Source: Methanobacteriota archaeon (GTDB lineage: Archaea > Methanobacteriota > Methanobacteria > Methanobacteriales > Methanobacteriaceae). Taken from it: 64,000 nucleotides of DNA. Made by a program: the position numbers and the translations under genes. Below are positions 10,083 to 19,839 of the stretch, piece after piece. The DNA lies in the NCBI GenBank assembly GCA_023440975.1, contig JAEZRD010000078.1, positions 1-64,000 on the forward strand. Reading direction: 5' to 3'. The notes below the pieces were generated by a model, which saw only the letters and a program-made list of their open reading frames with translations, was not told the origin of the DNA and ran no database searches. Each line of letters opens with the position of its first letter. Positions within the stretch are counted from its first letter, which is position 1.

Positions 10083-11792
10083 TTGAAAGGTGGCGAAGCC
10101 ATAATAAAATCTTTAAAGGAACAAGGTGTAGATACCATTTTTGGGTATCCTGGCGGTCAAACAATACCTTTTTATGATATGTTATATGATTCTGATTTAA
10201 AACATATCTTAGTAAGACATGAACAAGGAGCAGTTCATGCTGCAGAAGGTTATGCTAGAGCTTCAGGAAAAGTAGGAGTGTGTGTTGCAACTTCAGGACC
10301 AGGTGCTACTAATTTGGTGACTGGTATAACTGATGCATTTATGGATTCTACTCCTATTGTGGCAATTACTGGTCAAGTTCCTGTTAATTTAATTGGGAAT
10401 GATGCTTTTCAAGAAGCAGATATAATTGGAATTACAATGCCTGTAACTAAACATAGTTATCAAGCTAAGGCTGCTGATCAAATACCTTCTATTATTAAAT
10501 CAAGTTTTGAAATAGCTAATACGGGTAGACCCGGTCCAGTTTTGATTGATGTTCCTAAAAATGCTCAAGTTGGTGAGTTAAAAGAATATATGGATGATTT
10601 GATTTCTACTCCTGGTTACAAACCTACAATTAAAGGAAATATTAAACAAGTTAAAAAAGCAGCTAAATTAATTAAGATGGCTAAAAAGCCAATGATATTA
10701 GCTGGTGGTGGAGTAATAATATCTGGAGCATCTAATGAACTTAATACATTATCTAAACTTATTAATGCTCCTGTAATGACTACTTTAATGGGTAAAGGAT
10801 GTATACCTGAAGATCAAGATAATTGTCTTGGAATGCTTGGAATGCATGGTCGTGAAGTTTCAAATTTATCAGTTAATAAATGTGATCTTTTAATAGCTAT
10901 AGGATGTAGATTCTCTGATAGAACAACAGGTAAATTAGATGAATTTTTACCAAATAGTAAAGTAATTCATATTGATATTGATCCTGCAGAAATTGGAAAA
11001 AATGTTGATGTTGATGTTCCTATTGTTGGAGATGCTAAAAATGTTTTATCTTCTCTTGTAAAACAATTAAAAGGATTTGAATCTAATAATGATTCTAAAC
11101 AATGGTATGATGATAGAATTAGTATTAAAAATTCTTTTTTACCTAGAGTATCTTATGATACTACTCCAATAATGCCTCAACAAGTTTTAAAGGAAATTAA
11201 TAGTGCATTAACTAGTGATACTATTGTAACTGCTGATGTTGGACTGAATCAAATGTGGGCAGCGCATTTTTATAATACTACTAAACCTAGAAATTTCATA
11301 ACTTCTGGAGGATTAGGTACTATGGGATATGGATTCCCTGCAGCTATAGGCGCAAAGGTTGCAAAACCTGAAAATCCTGTTCTTGCTATTGTTGGTGATG
11401 GTGGATTTTTAATGGTTAATCAAGAATTAGCTACTATCAAAGAATATGATATACCTGTTATAATTGCAATATTGAATAATCGTAAATTGGGAATGGTTTA
11501 TCAATGGCAAAATTTATTGTTTGATGGAAGATTATCTGAAACTGATATGGGGAACACTCCAGATTTTGTTAAATTAGCTGAAAGTTATGGAATAGAAGGT
11601 CAAAGAATAACAGAACCTGGAGAATCTGAAATAGCTATTAATAAAGCTTTAAAAGATAATGAATCTATTGTTTTAGATATTGTTATTAAAAAGAATGAGT
11701 TTTTACCTATGGTTCCTCCGGGTGCTGCAGTTGATGATATTCTTGGTGAATTTAAACATGAAAGTGATGCAAATAACGGTGATGGTGATTAG
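10083..11792 (+). CDS. ilvB: acetolactate synthase, large (catalytic) subunit
   Basis: Thiamine-diphosphate enzyme that condenses two pyruvates, or pyruvate with 2-oxobutanoate. The activating glutamate region RHEQGAVHAAEGYARASGK is at about 45-63 and the ThDP-binding GDGGFLMVNQELAT motif ends in ILNNRKLGMV near 440-475. The start is TTG with TAGGTG about seven bases upstream. It is followed directly by ilvN (stop TAG, then ATG), so the two subunits are made from one message. Confidence 0.97.
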   Translation: MKGGEAIIKSLKEQGVDTIFGYPGGQTIPFYDMLYDSDLKHILVRHEQGAVHAAEGYARASGKVGVCVATSGPGATNLVTGITDAFMDSTPIVAITGQVPVNLIGNDAFQEADIIGITMPVTKHSYQAKAADQIPSIIKSSFEIANTGRPGPVLIDVPKNAQVGELKEYMDDLISTPGYKPTIKGNIKQVKKAAKLIKMAKKPMILAGGGVIISGASNELNTLSKLINAPVMTTLMGKGCIPEDQDNCLGMLGMHGREVSNLSVNKCDLLIAIGCRFSDRTTGKLDEFLPNSKVIHIDIDPAEIGKNVDVDVPIVGDAKNVLSSLVKQLKGFESNNDSKQWYDDRISIKNSFLPRVSYDTTPIMPQQVLKEINSALTSDTIVTADVGLNQMWAAHFYNTTKPRNFITSGGLGTMGYGFPAAIGAKVAKPENPVLAIVGDGGFLMVNQELATIKEYDIPVIIAILNNRKLGMVYQWQNLLFDGRLSETDMGNTPDFVKLAESYGIEGQRITEPGESEIAINKALKDNESIVLDIVIKKNEFLPMVPPGAAVDDILGEFKHESDANNGDGD

Positions 11793-12299
11793 ATGAATGA
11801 TTATGAGTATAGTGATCAATTTCATATAATTAGTACTTTAGTTGAAGATAAACCCGGTGTTCTTCAAAAGGTTTCTAGTTTATTCACAAGAAGAGGTTTC
11901 AATATTGAAAGTATAACTGTAGGAAAATCTGAAGTTCCTGATCTTTCTAGAATGGTTATTATTGTAAATGGTAATCGTAAAGTTTTAGAACAAGTTATTA
12001 AACAATTAAACAAATTAATTGATGTTGTTAAAGTGAAAGATTTGAATCCTAAACATTCTGTTGCTAGAGAATTGTGTTTAATTAAAGTTAAATCAGAGGA
12101 TGAAAAATCTAAATTAGAAATATTGCAATATGTAGATATTTTTAGAGCTAAAGTTATTGATATCTGTGATAATAGTTTAATTATTGAAGTTACTGGTGAT
12201 GTTGGTAAAATTAATGCGTTAATTAGTTTACTTAATTCACATGGTATTGAAAAAATAGCTAGAACTGGATCTACAGCTATGTCCCGTGGAAATTATTAA
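11793..12299 (+). CDS. ilvN: acetolactate synthase, small (regulatory) subunit
   Basis: 168 residues: an N-terminal ACT domain (about 10-85, FHIISTLVEDKPGVLQKVSSLF) that normally binds valine for feedback control, then the ALS small-subunit C-terminal domain ending LARTGSTAMSRG-like (IARTGSTAMSRGNY). The ATG immediately follows the ilvB stop codon; the ribosome binding site GGTGAT lies inside the end of ilvB. Translational coupling is likely. Confidence 0.96.
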   Translation: MNDYEYSDQFHIISTLVEDKPGVLQKVSSLFTRRGFNIESITVGKSEVPDLSRMVIIVNGNRKVLEQVIKQLNKLIDVVKVKDLNPKHSVARELCLIKVKSEDEKSKLEILQYVDIFRAKVIDICDNSLIIEVTGDVGKINALISLLNSHGIEKIARTGSTAMSRGNY

Positions 12300-12324
12300 A
12301 TATCAATTTATAGGGAATGAAATA

Positions 12325-12852
12325 ATGATAATTGATGATGTATTAGAAAACAATAAAGAATTTGTTAAAAATTTTAATGGTCAAAGTTTGAGTCATTTGC
12401 CTCAAAAAAAGTTATGTATTGTAACCTGTATGGATACAAGATTAACAAATTTTTTAGAACCCGCATTAGGAATTGGTCGTGGGGATGCAAAAATAATTAG
12501 AAATGCAGGAAATACAATCGTAGGTGAAGATGTTATAAGATCTGTTGCAGCTGCAGTTTACTCTTTAGGTTGTGAAGAGGTAATGGTTATTGGTCATACT
12601 GAGTGTGGTATGAAAAATGCTAATACTGAAAAAATTAAAACAATCATGATTGAGAAAGGTGTTGCTGAAGAAGAAATAGATAAAGTAGATTTATCTAGTT
12701 GGATTGGTTCAATTCCTGATGAAGAAGAAAATGTAATTCAAACGGTTGAAAAAATCAAAAATAATCCTTTAATATCTGATGAAATTATCGTTCATGGTTT
12801 AATAATTGATATTGTAACTGGTGAATTAAAAGTATTAGTAAATGGTAAGTAA
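12325..12852 (+). CDS. beta-class carbonic anhydrase
   Basis: Reversible hydration of CO2. A 175-residue beta-class enzyme like the Cab protein of Methanothermobacter. Zinc ligands and catalytic residues are visible: Cys and Asp-Arg in TCMDTRLTNF, then His and Cys in GHTECGMKNA; RNAGN is also conserved. ATG 12325 fits the family start; the open frame extends back to a GTG at 12286 overlapping ilvN. Twenty-five bases after ilvN, it probably shares the ilvBN transcript, which makes sense if it supplies or recaptures CO2/bicarbonate around carboxylation and decarboxylation steps (inference). A hairpin directly follows the stop. Confidence 0.94.
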   Translation: MIIDDVLENNKEFVKNFNGQSLSHLPQKKLCIVTCMDTRLTNFLEPALGIGRGDAKIIRNAGNTIVGEDVIRSVAAAVYSLGCEEVMVIGHTECGMKNANTEKIKTIMIEKGVAEEEIDKVDLSSWIGSIPDEEENVIQTVEKIKNNPLISDEIIVHGLIIDIVTGELKVLVNGK

Positions 12853-12880
12853 ATTCTAATTTTATTAGAATTTTTACTTT
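12851..12880 (+). terminator. hairpin with T-rich tail after ilvBN-carbonic anhydrase
   Basis: AAATTCTAA (12851-12859) and TTAGAATTT (12865-12873) form a 9-bp stem with a five-base loop, starting inside the stop codon and followed by a T-rich tract. Confidence 0.6.
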
Positions 12881-13032
12881 TTTATTTTGAGTTAGTTTTT
12901 TATTTAAATACTTTTATAAGTAAATAAATACTATATTATATTGTTATAATTTTATACCAACATTAACTTTTTTTATAATTAATTGATTAAATGCTGGGTT
13001 TTTACTAAAAAAATAATAGGAGAATTATAAAG

Positions 13033-14028
13033 ATGAAAATGTACTATGATAAAGATGTAAATAGTGATGCTCTTGCAGGTAAAACCATTGCTGTAATGGG
13101 TTACGGAAGTCAAGGTAGAGCACAATCTAGAAATTTAGCTGACAGTGGATGTAATGTAATTGTTGGTTTAAGAGAAGGAGGAAACTCCTGGAAAAAAGCT
13201 AAAGATGAAGGCATGAATGTTAAAACCTTCGATGATGCTGCAAAAGAAGCAGATATTATACATATATTATTACCTGATGAAATTCAAGAAGCTGTTTATG
13301 CAGAACACATAGAACCTTATGTTGAAAGTGGAAACACATTATCATTCTCACATGGATACAATATACACTTTGATTTAATCAAACCTGAAGAAGATGTAAA
13401 TGTTATAATGTTTGCACCTAAGGGACCAGGATCTATGGTAAGAGAAACTTATGAACAAGGATTTGGAATTCCAGGTCTCGTTGCAGTAGAACAAGATGCA
13501 ACTGGTGATGCAATGCAATTAGCTTTAGGTATGGCAAAAGCTTGTGGATTTACTAAAGCTGGAGTAATTGAAACTACTTTCAAAGAAGAAACAGAAACTG
13601 ATTTATTTGGGGAACAAGCAGTTCTTTGTGGTGGACTTACTGAATTAATTAATGCAGGATTCCAAACTTTAGTTGAAGCAGGATACCAACCAGAAATTGC
13701 ATACTTTGAAACATGTCATGAAGTAAAACTTATTGTAGATATCATCTACAAAAAAGGTTTCGGTGGAATGTGGAAAGATGTTAGTAATACTGCAGAATAT
13801 GGTGGATTAACTAAAGGTCCAAAAGTTATTACTGATGAAGCTAAAGAAGGAATGAAACAAATTTTATCCGATATCCAAGATGGAACATTTAAAAAAGATT
13901 TTGCTGATGAGAATGCTACAGATGCAGCAAATCTAAAAGAAATGAGAGCAGCTGCTCAAAAAGAAGATATTGAAATTGTTGGTGAAAGATTAAGAAAAGC
14001 ATGTGGTCTTCAAGAAGACGACGAATAA
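13033..14028 (+). CDS. ilvC: ketol-acid reductoisomerase
   Basis: NADPH-dependent isomerisation and reduction of acetolactate, second step of valine/isoleucine synthesis. The 331-residue class I enzyme has the Rossmann motif GYGSQG at residues 23-28, the block [14 protein letters not shown], and metal-binding acidic residues in [13 protein letters not shown] and [17 protein letters not shown] lies about ten bases upstream of the ATG. It has its own 180-base leader and a strong terminator hairpin, so it is likely transcribed apart from ilvBN. Confidence 0.98.
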   Translation: MKMYYDKDVNSDALAGKTIAVMGYGSQGRAQSRNLADSGCNVIVGLREGGNSWKKAKDEGMNVKTFDDAAKEADIIHILLPDEIQEAVYAEHIEPYVESGNTLSFSHGYNIHFDLIKPEEDVNVIMFAPKGPGSMVRETYEQGFGIPGLVAVEQDATGDAMQLALGMAKACGFTKAGVIETTFKEETETDLFGEQAVLCGGLTELINAGFQTLVEAGYQPEIAYFETCHEVKLIVDIIYKKGFGGMWKDVSNTAEYGGLTKGPKVITDEAKEGMKQILSDIQDGTFKKDFADENATDAANLKEMRAAAQKEDIEIVGERLRKACGLQEDDE

Positions 14029-14068
14029 TTTCTTAAAACTTTATTTCTTTTTTTTAATTAATTTTTTG

Positions 14069-14100
14069 AAAGCTAAAAATTTTAGCTTTTTACTTTTTTT
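14069..14100 (+). terminator. terminator hairpin after ilvC
   Basis: AAAGCTAAA (14069-14077) and TTTAGCTTT (14081-14089) pair over nine bases with a three-base loop and are followed by a long T-rich run. Confidence 0.65.
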
Positions 14101-14200
14101 TATTATTTTTCAATAAATTTTTTTAACTATAACAACAAAAATACCTAATAATTAATATATTTTAAAAAATTTTCTTATTTTTTTTATAAAGGTGAAAAAT

Positions 14201-15205
14201 TTGGTATTTGTAGGAATGGATCATGGAACAACAGGAATATCTTTTGCTATTTTATCTTCTGAAGGTAAATTAATAGATGTTTTTAAGATTTCACGTGAAG
14301 ATAGTAAAGCAGGAAGAGTTAAAGCTCTTGATGAATTATCTAAGAGAATAAAATTAGGTTCAATTGAATTAATGGCTATAACTTATGCTATGGGTGATGG
14401 TTTTGATAAAATATTACCTATAAATAATGTTGAAAATAGGGGTATTCTTTCTATTAATGGTGCAGGTAAAGTAACTGGAGGAGGAACATCAGTTTACTCT
14501 GAGATAGAAAATTCTAATATTCCTACTGTCATGATTCCAGGTTTACATAAGAATTCATCATCATTAAATCCATTATTTAAAGCTGCATATTCACATCAAG
14601 CTAGTCCTGAAAAAGTTAGTATTGTTTATAACTCTTATTTAGATACAAATTGGGAGAATATGATTGTTGGTGATTTAAGTTCAAATAGTGTGAATATTTT
14701 GGTTGAAAATGGAAAAATTGTTGGTGCTATTGATGCATGTCTTGGTGCTATGGGTTTTGTTCATGGACCTATTGATTTAGAAATGATTAGGGACATTGAT
14801 GAAGGTAAAAGAACTGCTAATGATTGTTTTTCTCATGCAGGTGCTATTAAAATAGCAGGTATTGAAGATAAAGTTGAATTTATGAAGGAAGATCTTCTTG
14901 AAGAATATAAAAATGATAATGAAAATGCAAAATTAGCGATAGATACTATGGTAATGACTATTGCTATGGAAATTTTTGGTCTTATAGGTGTAAGTAAAAA
15001 TAAAATTGAAGGTATTGTTTTAACTGGTTCTTTAGGATCTATGAAAGAACCTTTTGATTTTGAGTCTAAATTAAATGAGTATTTAAAAAATAAGTATAAT
15101 ATTAAAGTTATTGGTGTAGATTCTGGTGCTATTGGGGCTGCACAAATAGCTAAAGATGTATATTTTGGAAAAAAAGAAATTTTAGGTATTGAAGTTGATT
15201 ATTAA
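14201..15205 (+). CDS. methanogenesis marker protein 12 family
   Basis: About 334 residues beginning FVGMDHGTTGISFAI, an ASKHA-type phosphate-binding loop as in sugar kinases and hydantoinases. A second nucleotide-fold block is GIVLTGSLGSMKEPF near 275-290, and the chain ends ...GVDSGAIGAAQIA. I assign it to methanogenesis marker 12, a family restricted to methanogens whose biochemical role I do not know. AAAGGTG overlaps a GTG at 14192, so that GTG would lack a spaced ribosome binding site, whereas TTG 14201 stands about six bases behind it; I prefer TTG. The uppP gene converges 36 bases downstream. Confidence 0.82.
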   Translation: MVFVGMDHGTTGISFAILSSEGKLIDVFKISREDSKAGRVKALDELSKRIKLGSIELMAITYAMGDGFDKILPINNVENRGILSINGAGKVTGGGTSVYSEIENSNIPTVMIPGLHKNSSSLNPLFKAAYSHQASPEKVSIVYNSYLDTNWENMIVGDLSSNSVNILVENGKIVGAIDACLGAMGFVHGPIDLEMIRDIDEGKRTANDCFSHAGAIKIAGIEDKVEFMKEDLLEEYKNDNENAKLAIDTMVMTIAMEIFGLIGVSKNKIEGIVLTGSLGSMKEPFDFESKLNEYLKNKYNIKVIGVDSGAIGAAQIAKDVYFGKKEILGIEVDY

Positions 15206-15241
15206 AAATTTCAATACACTATTTTTAAATTTAAATAATTT

Positions 15242-16072
15242 TTACCATCCTAATGCAAAGCTTCCTATTAATATTATTGCTCCGACAATCCAACAATAGT
15301 AAGCAAATACATCTAAACTCTTTTCTTGTATTAATTTTAATAAGAATTTAATTGCAAAGTATCCTGATATTGCTGCTACTATAAATCCTGCAATATATGC
15401 TCCAATATTTGCATCTACTGCTCCTATGTCTTTTATTTGTACTAATGCTGCTCCAAGTATTGCTGGTATGGATAGTAAGAAACTGAACCTTGCTGCAAAT
15501 TCTTTATCTAAATCTGAGAATAAACCAGCAGCTATAGTTGTACCGGAACGTGATAATCCTGGCATTATTGCTATAGCTTGACCACATCCCATGATTATAG
15601 CTTCTTTTAAACCAATATTAGATTGATCTATACCTCCATTGTTCATTCTTTGGGAAACATATAAGAGAACTCCAGTGATAAGTAAAAAGAATGCCGGTAT
15701 TGTTATTCCAGTAAACATTGCTGTTACTGCATCGTTAAATAATAGTCCTACTACTCCAACAGGTATGGTAGCTATAATAACTAACCATGCAAGTTTTTTG
15801 TATGGTTCTTCTTTAATTCCCTCTAAGAATTTTCCTTTGAATAAATCTCCTAAACTTAAGAAGAAGGCATAAATCATTAATACGATATCTTTAAAGAAGT
15901 AAACAAAGACAGCAACTAAAGTTCCAACGTGTAAGAGAACATCAAATCCTACACTAGCATCACTTAAACCTAATAAATGTTGGATGAAGATAAGGTGAGC
16001 TGAACTACTCACTGGGAGAAATTCAGTTAAACCTTGAACTAAACCAACTATCATAGCTGATATAATATCCAT
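15242..16072 (-). CDS. uppP: undecaprenyl-diphosphatase family (UppP/BacA)
   Basis: Integral membrane phosphatase that recycles polyprenyl diphosphate carriers; in pseudomurein-containing archaea it probably serves wall and glycan assembly. 276 residues with seven or eight membrane segments. The two active-site signatures are present: GLVQGLTEFLPVSSSAHL at about 10-27 and PGLSRSGTTIAAG at about 170-182. It lies downstream of ilvE on the same strand with a 26-base gap, so the two may share a transcript. Confidence 0.95.
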   Translation of the reverse strand: MDIISAMIVGLVQGLTEFLPVSSSAHLIFIQHLLGLSDASVGFDVLLHVGTLVAVFVYFFKDIVLMIYAFFLSLGDLFKGKFLEGIKEEPYKKLAWLVIIATIPVGVVGLLFNDAVTAMFTGITIPAFFLLITGVLLYVSQRMNNGGIDQSNIGLKEAIIMGCGQAIAIMPGLSRSGTTIAAGLFSDLDKEFAARFSFLLSIPAILGAALVQIKDIGAVDANIGAYIAGFIVAAISGYFAIKFLLKLIQEKSLDVFAYYCWIVGAIILIGSFALGW

Positions 16073-16098
16073 ATATTATCACATCTATTAATTAATAT

Positions 16099-17025
16099 TT
16101 AATCTAAGTAATCTAACCAGTTGTATTTATCTTCAGTTTTTCCTTCAACAATTTCAAAGAATTTACTTTGGATTTTTTCAGTTATAGGTCCTCTACTACC
16201 TATTCCAACTTGTCTTCCGTCTACTTCACGAATTGGTGTAACTTCAGCAGCTGAACCTGTGAAGAAAATTTCATCAGCTAAATATAATGTTTCTCTTGGT
16301 AAAGCTCTTTCAATAACTTCATATCCTAAATCTTTAGCTATTTTTATTACACTATCTCTTGTAATTCCACCTAATATTGAGGAGGATAATGTTGGTGTGT
16401 AAAGAATGCCATCTTTAACTAGGAATACATTTTCTCCACTACCTTCTCCGATGTGTCCTGCATAATCTAATTGTATACATTCGTCAAATCCATTTTCAGT
16501 AGCTTCCATTTTTGCTAATTGAGAATTCATATAGTTTGCTGCGGCTTTAGCCATGGTTGGTAATGTATCTGGAGCTGGTTTTCTCCATGAGGATACTCCA
16601 ATACTTACTCCATTTTTCATACCTTCTTCGCCTAGGTATGATCCCCATTCCCAAACTGCAATAGTTGTATTTACTGGACAGTTTACAGGGGTAACTCCTA
16701 ATTCTCCATATCCTCTAAATGTAATTGGGCGAACATAACAAGATTTTAAGTTGTTGACTTTAATAGTATCTTTAATCCCTTTTGCAATTTCTTCTTTAGT
16801 TTGAGGAATAGGCATTTTATAAATTTTTGCTGAATTAAATAATCTATCTATATGATCATTTAATCTGAATACTGCAGACCCATTTTTAGTGTCGTAACAT
16901 CTAACACCTTCAAATACTGAGGATCCATAATGAACTACGTGGGATAAAACATGAATTTTTGCATCTTTCCAGTCTACTAATTCACCGTCCATCCATACTT
17001 TTAAGTTTCCATCGTCCCATGCCAT
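16099..17025 (-). CDS. ilvE: branched-chain amino acid aminotransferase
   Basis: Class IV PLP enzyme for the last step of valine, leucine and isoleucine synthesis. 308 residues. Visible: [15 protein letters not shown] near 32-46, the PLP lysine in [15 protein letters not shown], and the E-x-G-x-GENVF block ([13 protein letters not shown]), then [18 protein letters not shown] precedes the ATG. It reads towards uppP. Confidence 0.96.
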   Translation of the reverse strand: MAWDDGNLKVWMDGELVDWKDAKIHVLSHVVHYGSSVFEGVRCYDTKNGSAVFRLNDHIDRLFNSAKIYKMPIPQTKEEIAKGIKDTIKVNNLKSCYVRPITFRGYGELGVTPVNCPVNTTIAVWEWGSYLGEEGMKNGVSIGVSSWRKPAPDTLPTMAKAAANYMNSQLAKMEATENGFDECIQLDYAGHIGEGSGENVFLVKDGILYTPTLSSSILGGITRDSVIKIAKDLGYEVIERALPRETLYLADEIFFTGSAAEVTPIREVDGRQVGIGSRGPITEKIQSKFFEIVEGKTEDKYNWLDYLD

Positions 17026-17248
17026 TTTTTTTCACCTATTATTTTTTTTTATTTAATTATTGTCATTTTTTTTATTTAATAAAATATTAATTAATATCAT
17101 TAGTAGTTTTTATATTTTAATTATTAAATATATTTCCATTATTTCATTTTTATGGTGAATTTAAGAGGTTTGTTTTTTTAAAATTTAGTTTTAATTTAAA
17201 TTTTTTAATTATTTTTTTTTAAAAATTATTTTTGATATAGTAACATTT

Positions 17249-17262
17249 ATATATGATGTTAG
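17249..17262 (+). promoter_or_regulatory. TATA box of tRNA-Val
   Basis: TTTATATATG at about 17249-17258, with a purine-rich stretch before it, lies 25-30 bases ahead of the tRNA 5' end, the normal archaeal spacing for a short leader. Confidence 0.5.
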
Positions 17263-17282
17263 ATAGAGTATTGTTGTTGTAT

Positions 17283-17354
17283 GGTTCCGTGGTCTAGGGG
17301 TATGATACCTCCCTTACAAGGAGGGGATCACGAGTTCAAATCTCGTCGGAACCA
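17283..17354 (+). tRNA. tRNA-Val (anticodon TAC)
   Basis: Full cloverleaf by eye: acceptor GGTTCCG pairs with CGGAACC, anticodon stem CCTCC/GGAGG encloses loop CTTACAA with anticodon TAC at 17315-17317, and the T arm is ACGAG-TTCAAAT-CTCGT. Discriminator A; no CCA encoded. No intron. Confidence 0.95.
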
Positions 17355-17519
17355 CTTTAATACTTTTTTTAAATTATTTTATGATTATTTATATTCGTTA
17401 CTTACTAATTTTATAAAAATTTTTAGAAATTATCAGTAAATTTTTCGTGTTGGAAATTAGAATTTATAAAAAAAAGTAAAAAAAGTAAATTAAAATTAAA
17501 AAAAAATTAAAAGAAAATT

Positions 17520-18485
17520 TTATAATATTACAAGTATCATTAAAATAATTAATGAAACAAAGAATATAGCAGTTCCTTTAACTAATATTTGAGCTCCATC
17601 TTTATCAACAAATAAAACGAGACCATAAGATAATGCTAAGGCTACTAATAATTCTACTACTCCTGCAATACCATTAGGTATGCTTGTTAAGCTTATTAAT
17701 CCATAAGAAATTATGTAAGATAATAATACTACTACAATTATTAAAAAAATAGTATTGCTCCATAGAGGACGTAATTTTTCAATTGTAGAAGGTCCTTGAT
17801 TTTTTGTCTTATTTCTATTATTTAAGCTAAAACTTCTAGTTGTCGGTTTTCTTCCACCAAATAATGATGATGTTGTTGAAGAACTAGATTTATTTGAATT
17901 TCCTTTAAATAAACTATATTTTGGATTAATGTCTTCTTTTCGCCCGTAATTATCATTTTGAAGAAATTCATTTACAGAAGCTTCATCTTCAGAAGATAAT
18001 GGGACATCTCTGTAAGTTTCTATAGTTTCATTTTCATAATCTGTGGCGGTTAATGGCTCGCCATTATCGTAGCTAACAGGATTATTATAAAGTTGTTCTT
18101 CAAATTGAGCATTATTTTTTTCATGGCCTTTATTTGAATATTTTTGAGCTAAAGTTATTAATTTATCTCGATCAACAAGTTTAATATTATTTCTTTCTGC
18201 ATATTTTATTGCTTGTGGTGAAAAACTGCTGCTAGTAACTACTGTTATTTTTGAAGCTTTTAAAATGTCACTAACTTCTTCCATTTCTTTAAGAATATCT
18301 GTTCCGACTTCGAATTCCTTCTCATAATTTTTACAAGCAACAACTGCTCCAAAGTCTCCCATAGAAGTTGGAAGTACCGCATATATGTCAACAATTTGTT
18401 TAGTAGTTTTAAAGTTTTTATAAACTTTAAAGCCTGAGTCTTCCATTATTTTGGCAATAAAATTTACTAATTGTGGTTTTTCCAC
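17520..18485 (-). CDS. restriction-endonuclease-fold (Mrr-like) protein with C-terminal membrane helices
   Basis: 321 residues. Residues about 5-125 look like a PD-(D/E)xK domain of the Mrr-cat type: KQIVDIYAVLPTSMG followed by GAVVACKNYEKEF (candidate D...xCK catalytic pair) and VTSSSFSPQAIKYAERNNIKLVDRDKL. Residues about 130-240 are a low-complexity, Ser/Asn-rich linker, and 245-321 hold three hydrophobic helices. Such proteins are known in methanogens as restriction endonuclease homologues, but the membrane anchor argues against ordinary restriction; the function is unknown. No methyltransferase is nearby. GTG start with TAGGTGA upstream. Confidence 0.75.
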   Translation of the reverse strand: MEKPQLVNFIAKIMEDSGFKVYKNFKTTKQIVDIYAVLPTSMGDFGAVVACKNYEKEFEVGTDILKEMEEVSDILKASKITVVTSSSFSPQAIKYAERNNIKLVDRDKLITLAQKYSNKGHEKNNAQFEEQLYNNPVSYDNGEPLTATDYENETIETYRDVPLSSEDEASVNEFLQNDNYGRKEDINPKYSLFKGNSNKSSSSTTSSLFGGRKPTTRSFSLNNRNKTKNQGPSTIEKLRPLWSNTIFLIIVVVLLSYIISYGLISLTSIPNGIAGVVELLVALALSYGLVLFVDKDGAQILVKGTAIFFVSLIILMILVIL

Positions 18486-18671
18486 GATTTCACCTAGCTC
18501 TATTAATTATATTTAAAAAATTATTATTCGCTTGTAATTTTATTAAAAAAATACTTTTTGAAAATAATTGTTAATTACTTATTACTTTTATTTTTTTGAT
18601 ATATAAAAATATTTTTTTGTTAATTTTTTATATTACAAAAATACTTATTTGTAAGAATATAATTCTATATT

Positions 18672-19442
18672 ATGAAAAATATTTTAATTAGTAATGATGA
18701 TGGGGTTTATGCCTCAGGAATTTTAGCAGCAAAACATGCTGTTGAAGATTTAGGGGATGTTACAATTGTAGCACCTGCTGTTCAACAAAGTGGTATTGGT
18801 CGTGCTTTAACTCTTTTTGAACCTTTAAGAATTAACTCTCTTAAGTTAAATGATGGTACTCCTGCTTATTCAGTATCTGGTACTCCTACTGATGCAATTG
18901 AATTGGGTATTTTTGAGTTATTGGATGATAAACCTGATTTGGTGATATCTGGAATAAATGTTGGACATAATACTGGTAAAGGAGAGCTTACTACTTCTGG
19001 AACTATTGGTGCGGCTATGGAAGCTGCAGCTTTAGGAGTTCCTTCTATTGCGGTTTCACAAGAAGTTATTAGTAGTGATATGAAATTTGAACGTCATGTT
19101 GAGTTAGATTATTCTTTTACAGAAAAATTGCTTTATGATATTTCTAAAAAAGTTTTAAAAAAAGGATTACCTAAAGATGTGGATTTATTAAATCTTAATG
19201 TTCCATATAAACCATCTAATGAAGAAATTCTTATAACTAAATTAGGTGAACGAATGTATGTTCCTGAAATTGATGTAAGATTAGATCCTCGTGGAAAACC
19301 TTATTATTGGATAGATGGTTTGCCTTATGATGGTGATTCAGAAGGTACCGATGGTTATTGTTTAAAAGTTCTTAATCAACCTACTTTAACTCCATTAAAA
19401 ATAGACTGTACTGGAAGTTTAGAATCCATGAAAAATTGGTAA
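18672..19442 (+). CDS. surE: 5'/3'-nucleotidase SurE
   Basis: Metal-dependent phosphatase of nucleoside 5'- and 3'-monophosphates. 256 residues, normal length. The metal site is ISNDDGVYASG at 6-16 (Asp-Asp), with SGTPTDAIELG at about 76-86 and SGINVGHNTGKGELTTSGTIGAA near 96-118. No clear ribosome binding site precedes the ATG (ATTCTATATT), so the message may have a very short leader. Confidence 0.96.
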   Translation: MKNILISNDDGVYASGILAAKHAVEDLGDVTIVAPAVQQSGIGRALTLFEPLRINSLKLNDGTPAYSVSGTPTDAIELGIFELLDDKPDLVISGINVGHNTGKGELTTSGTIGAAMEAAALGVPSIAVSQEVISSDMKFERHVELDYSFTEKLLYDISKKVLKKGLPKDVDLLNLNVPYKPSNEEILITKLGERMYVPEIDVRLDPRGKPYYWIDGLPYDGDSEGTDGYCLKVLNQPTLTPLKIDCTGSLESMKNW

Positions 19443-19500
19443 AAATAAGTTAAAAATATAAATAAAAATATAAGTAAATAAATGATTTATTTTTTATCAT

Positions 19501-19647
19501 TTATTTTAAATTCATTTGTTTTAAGATTTTATCTCTTTCTTCTCTAAGCCCATTTAGCTTTTCTTCATCAGCACAACCTTCTTTTTCTAATTTTGCTAAA
19601 GTTGTGGTTATAGCTTGTAATGTGCTTTCTAATTGGTTAATTGGCAT
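19501..19647 (-). CDS. 48-residue helical protein, unknown
   Basis: A short open frame, ATG at 19647 to TAA at 19501, coding a product that begins MPINQLESTLQAITTTLAKL and ends REERDKILKQMNLK. It is charged, has one cysteine (EGCADEE) and hydrophobic residues in heptad-like spacing, so a two-helix coiled coil is likely. AAAGGACTGAT stands upstream of the ATG as a plausible ribosome binding site. Codon use and composition look like a real gene. It converges with surE. I do not recognise the family. Confidence 0.6.
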   Translation of the reverse strand: MPINQLESTLQAITTTLAKLEKEGCADEEKLNGLREERDKILKQMNLK

Positions 19648-19839
19648 TTTTATCAGTCCTTTAAATTTTTCTTTATATTATATTTAATAAAACTTTAATA
19701 TATATTAATTGGTTTGTATTTTACCTAACATAATTTTGTTTAATATTCAAGTTAATAAAAGATTAAATGTAATGATGTAATAAATAATAATAGTATAAAA
19801 AATTATTTTATGAATTTTAATTATTTAGGAGAATTTATT

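Noticed and set aside
17520..18485. Complete restriction-modification system
   Set aside because: No methyltransferase or specificity gene nearby, and the protein is membrane-anchored.
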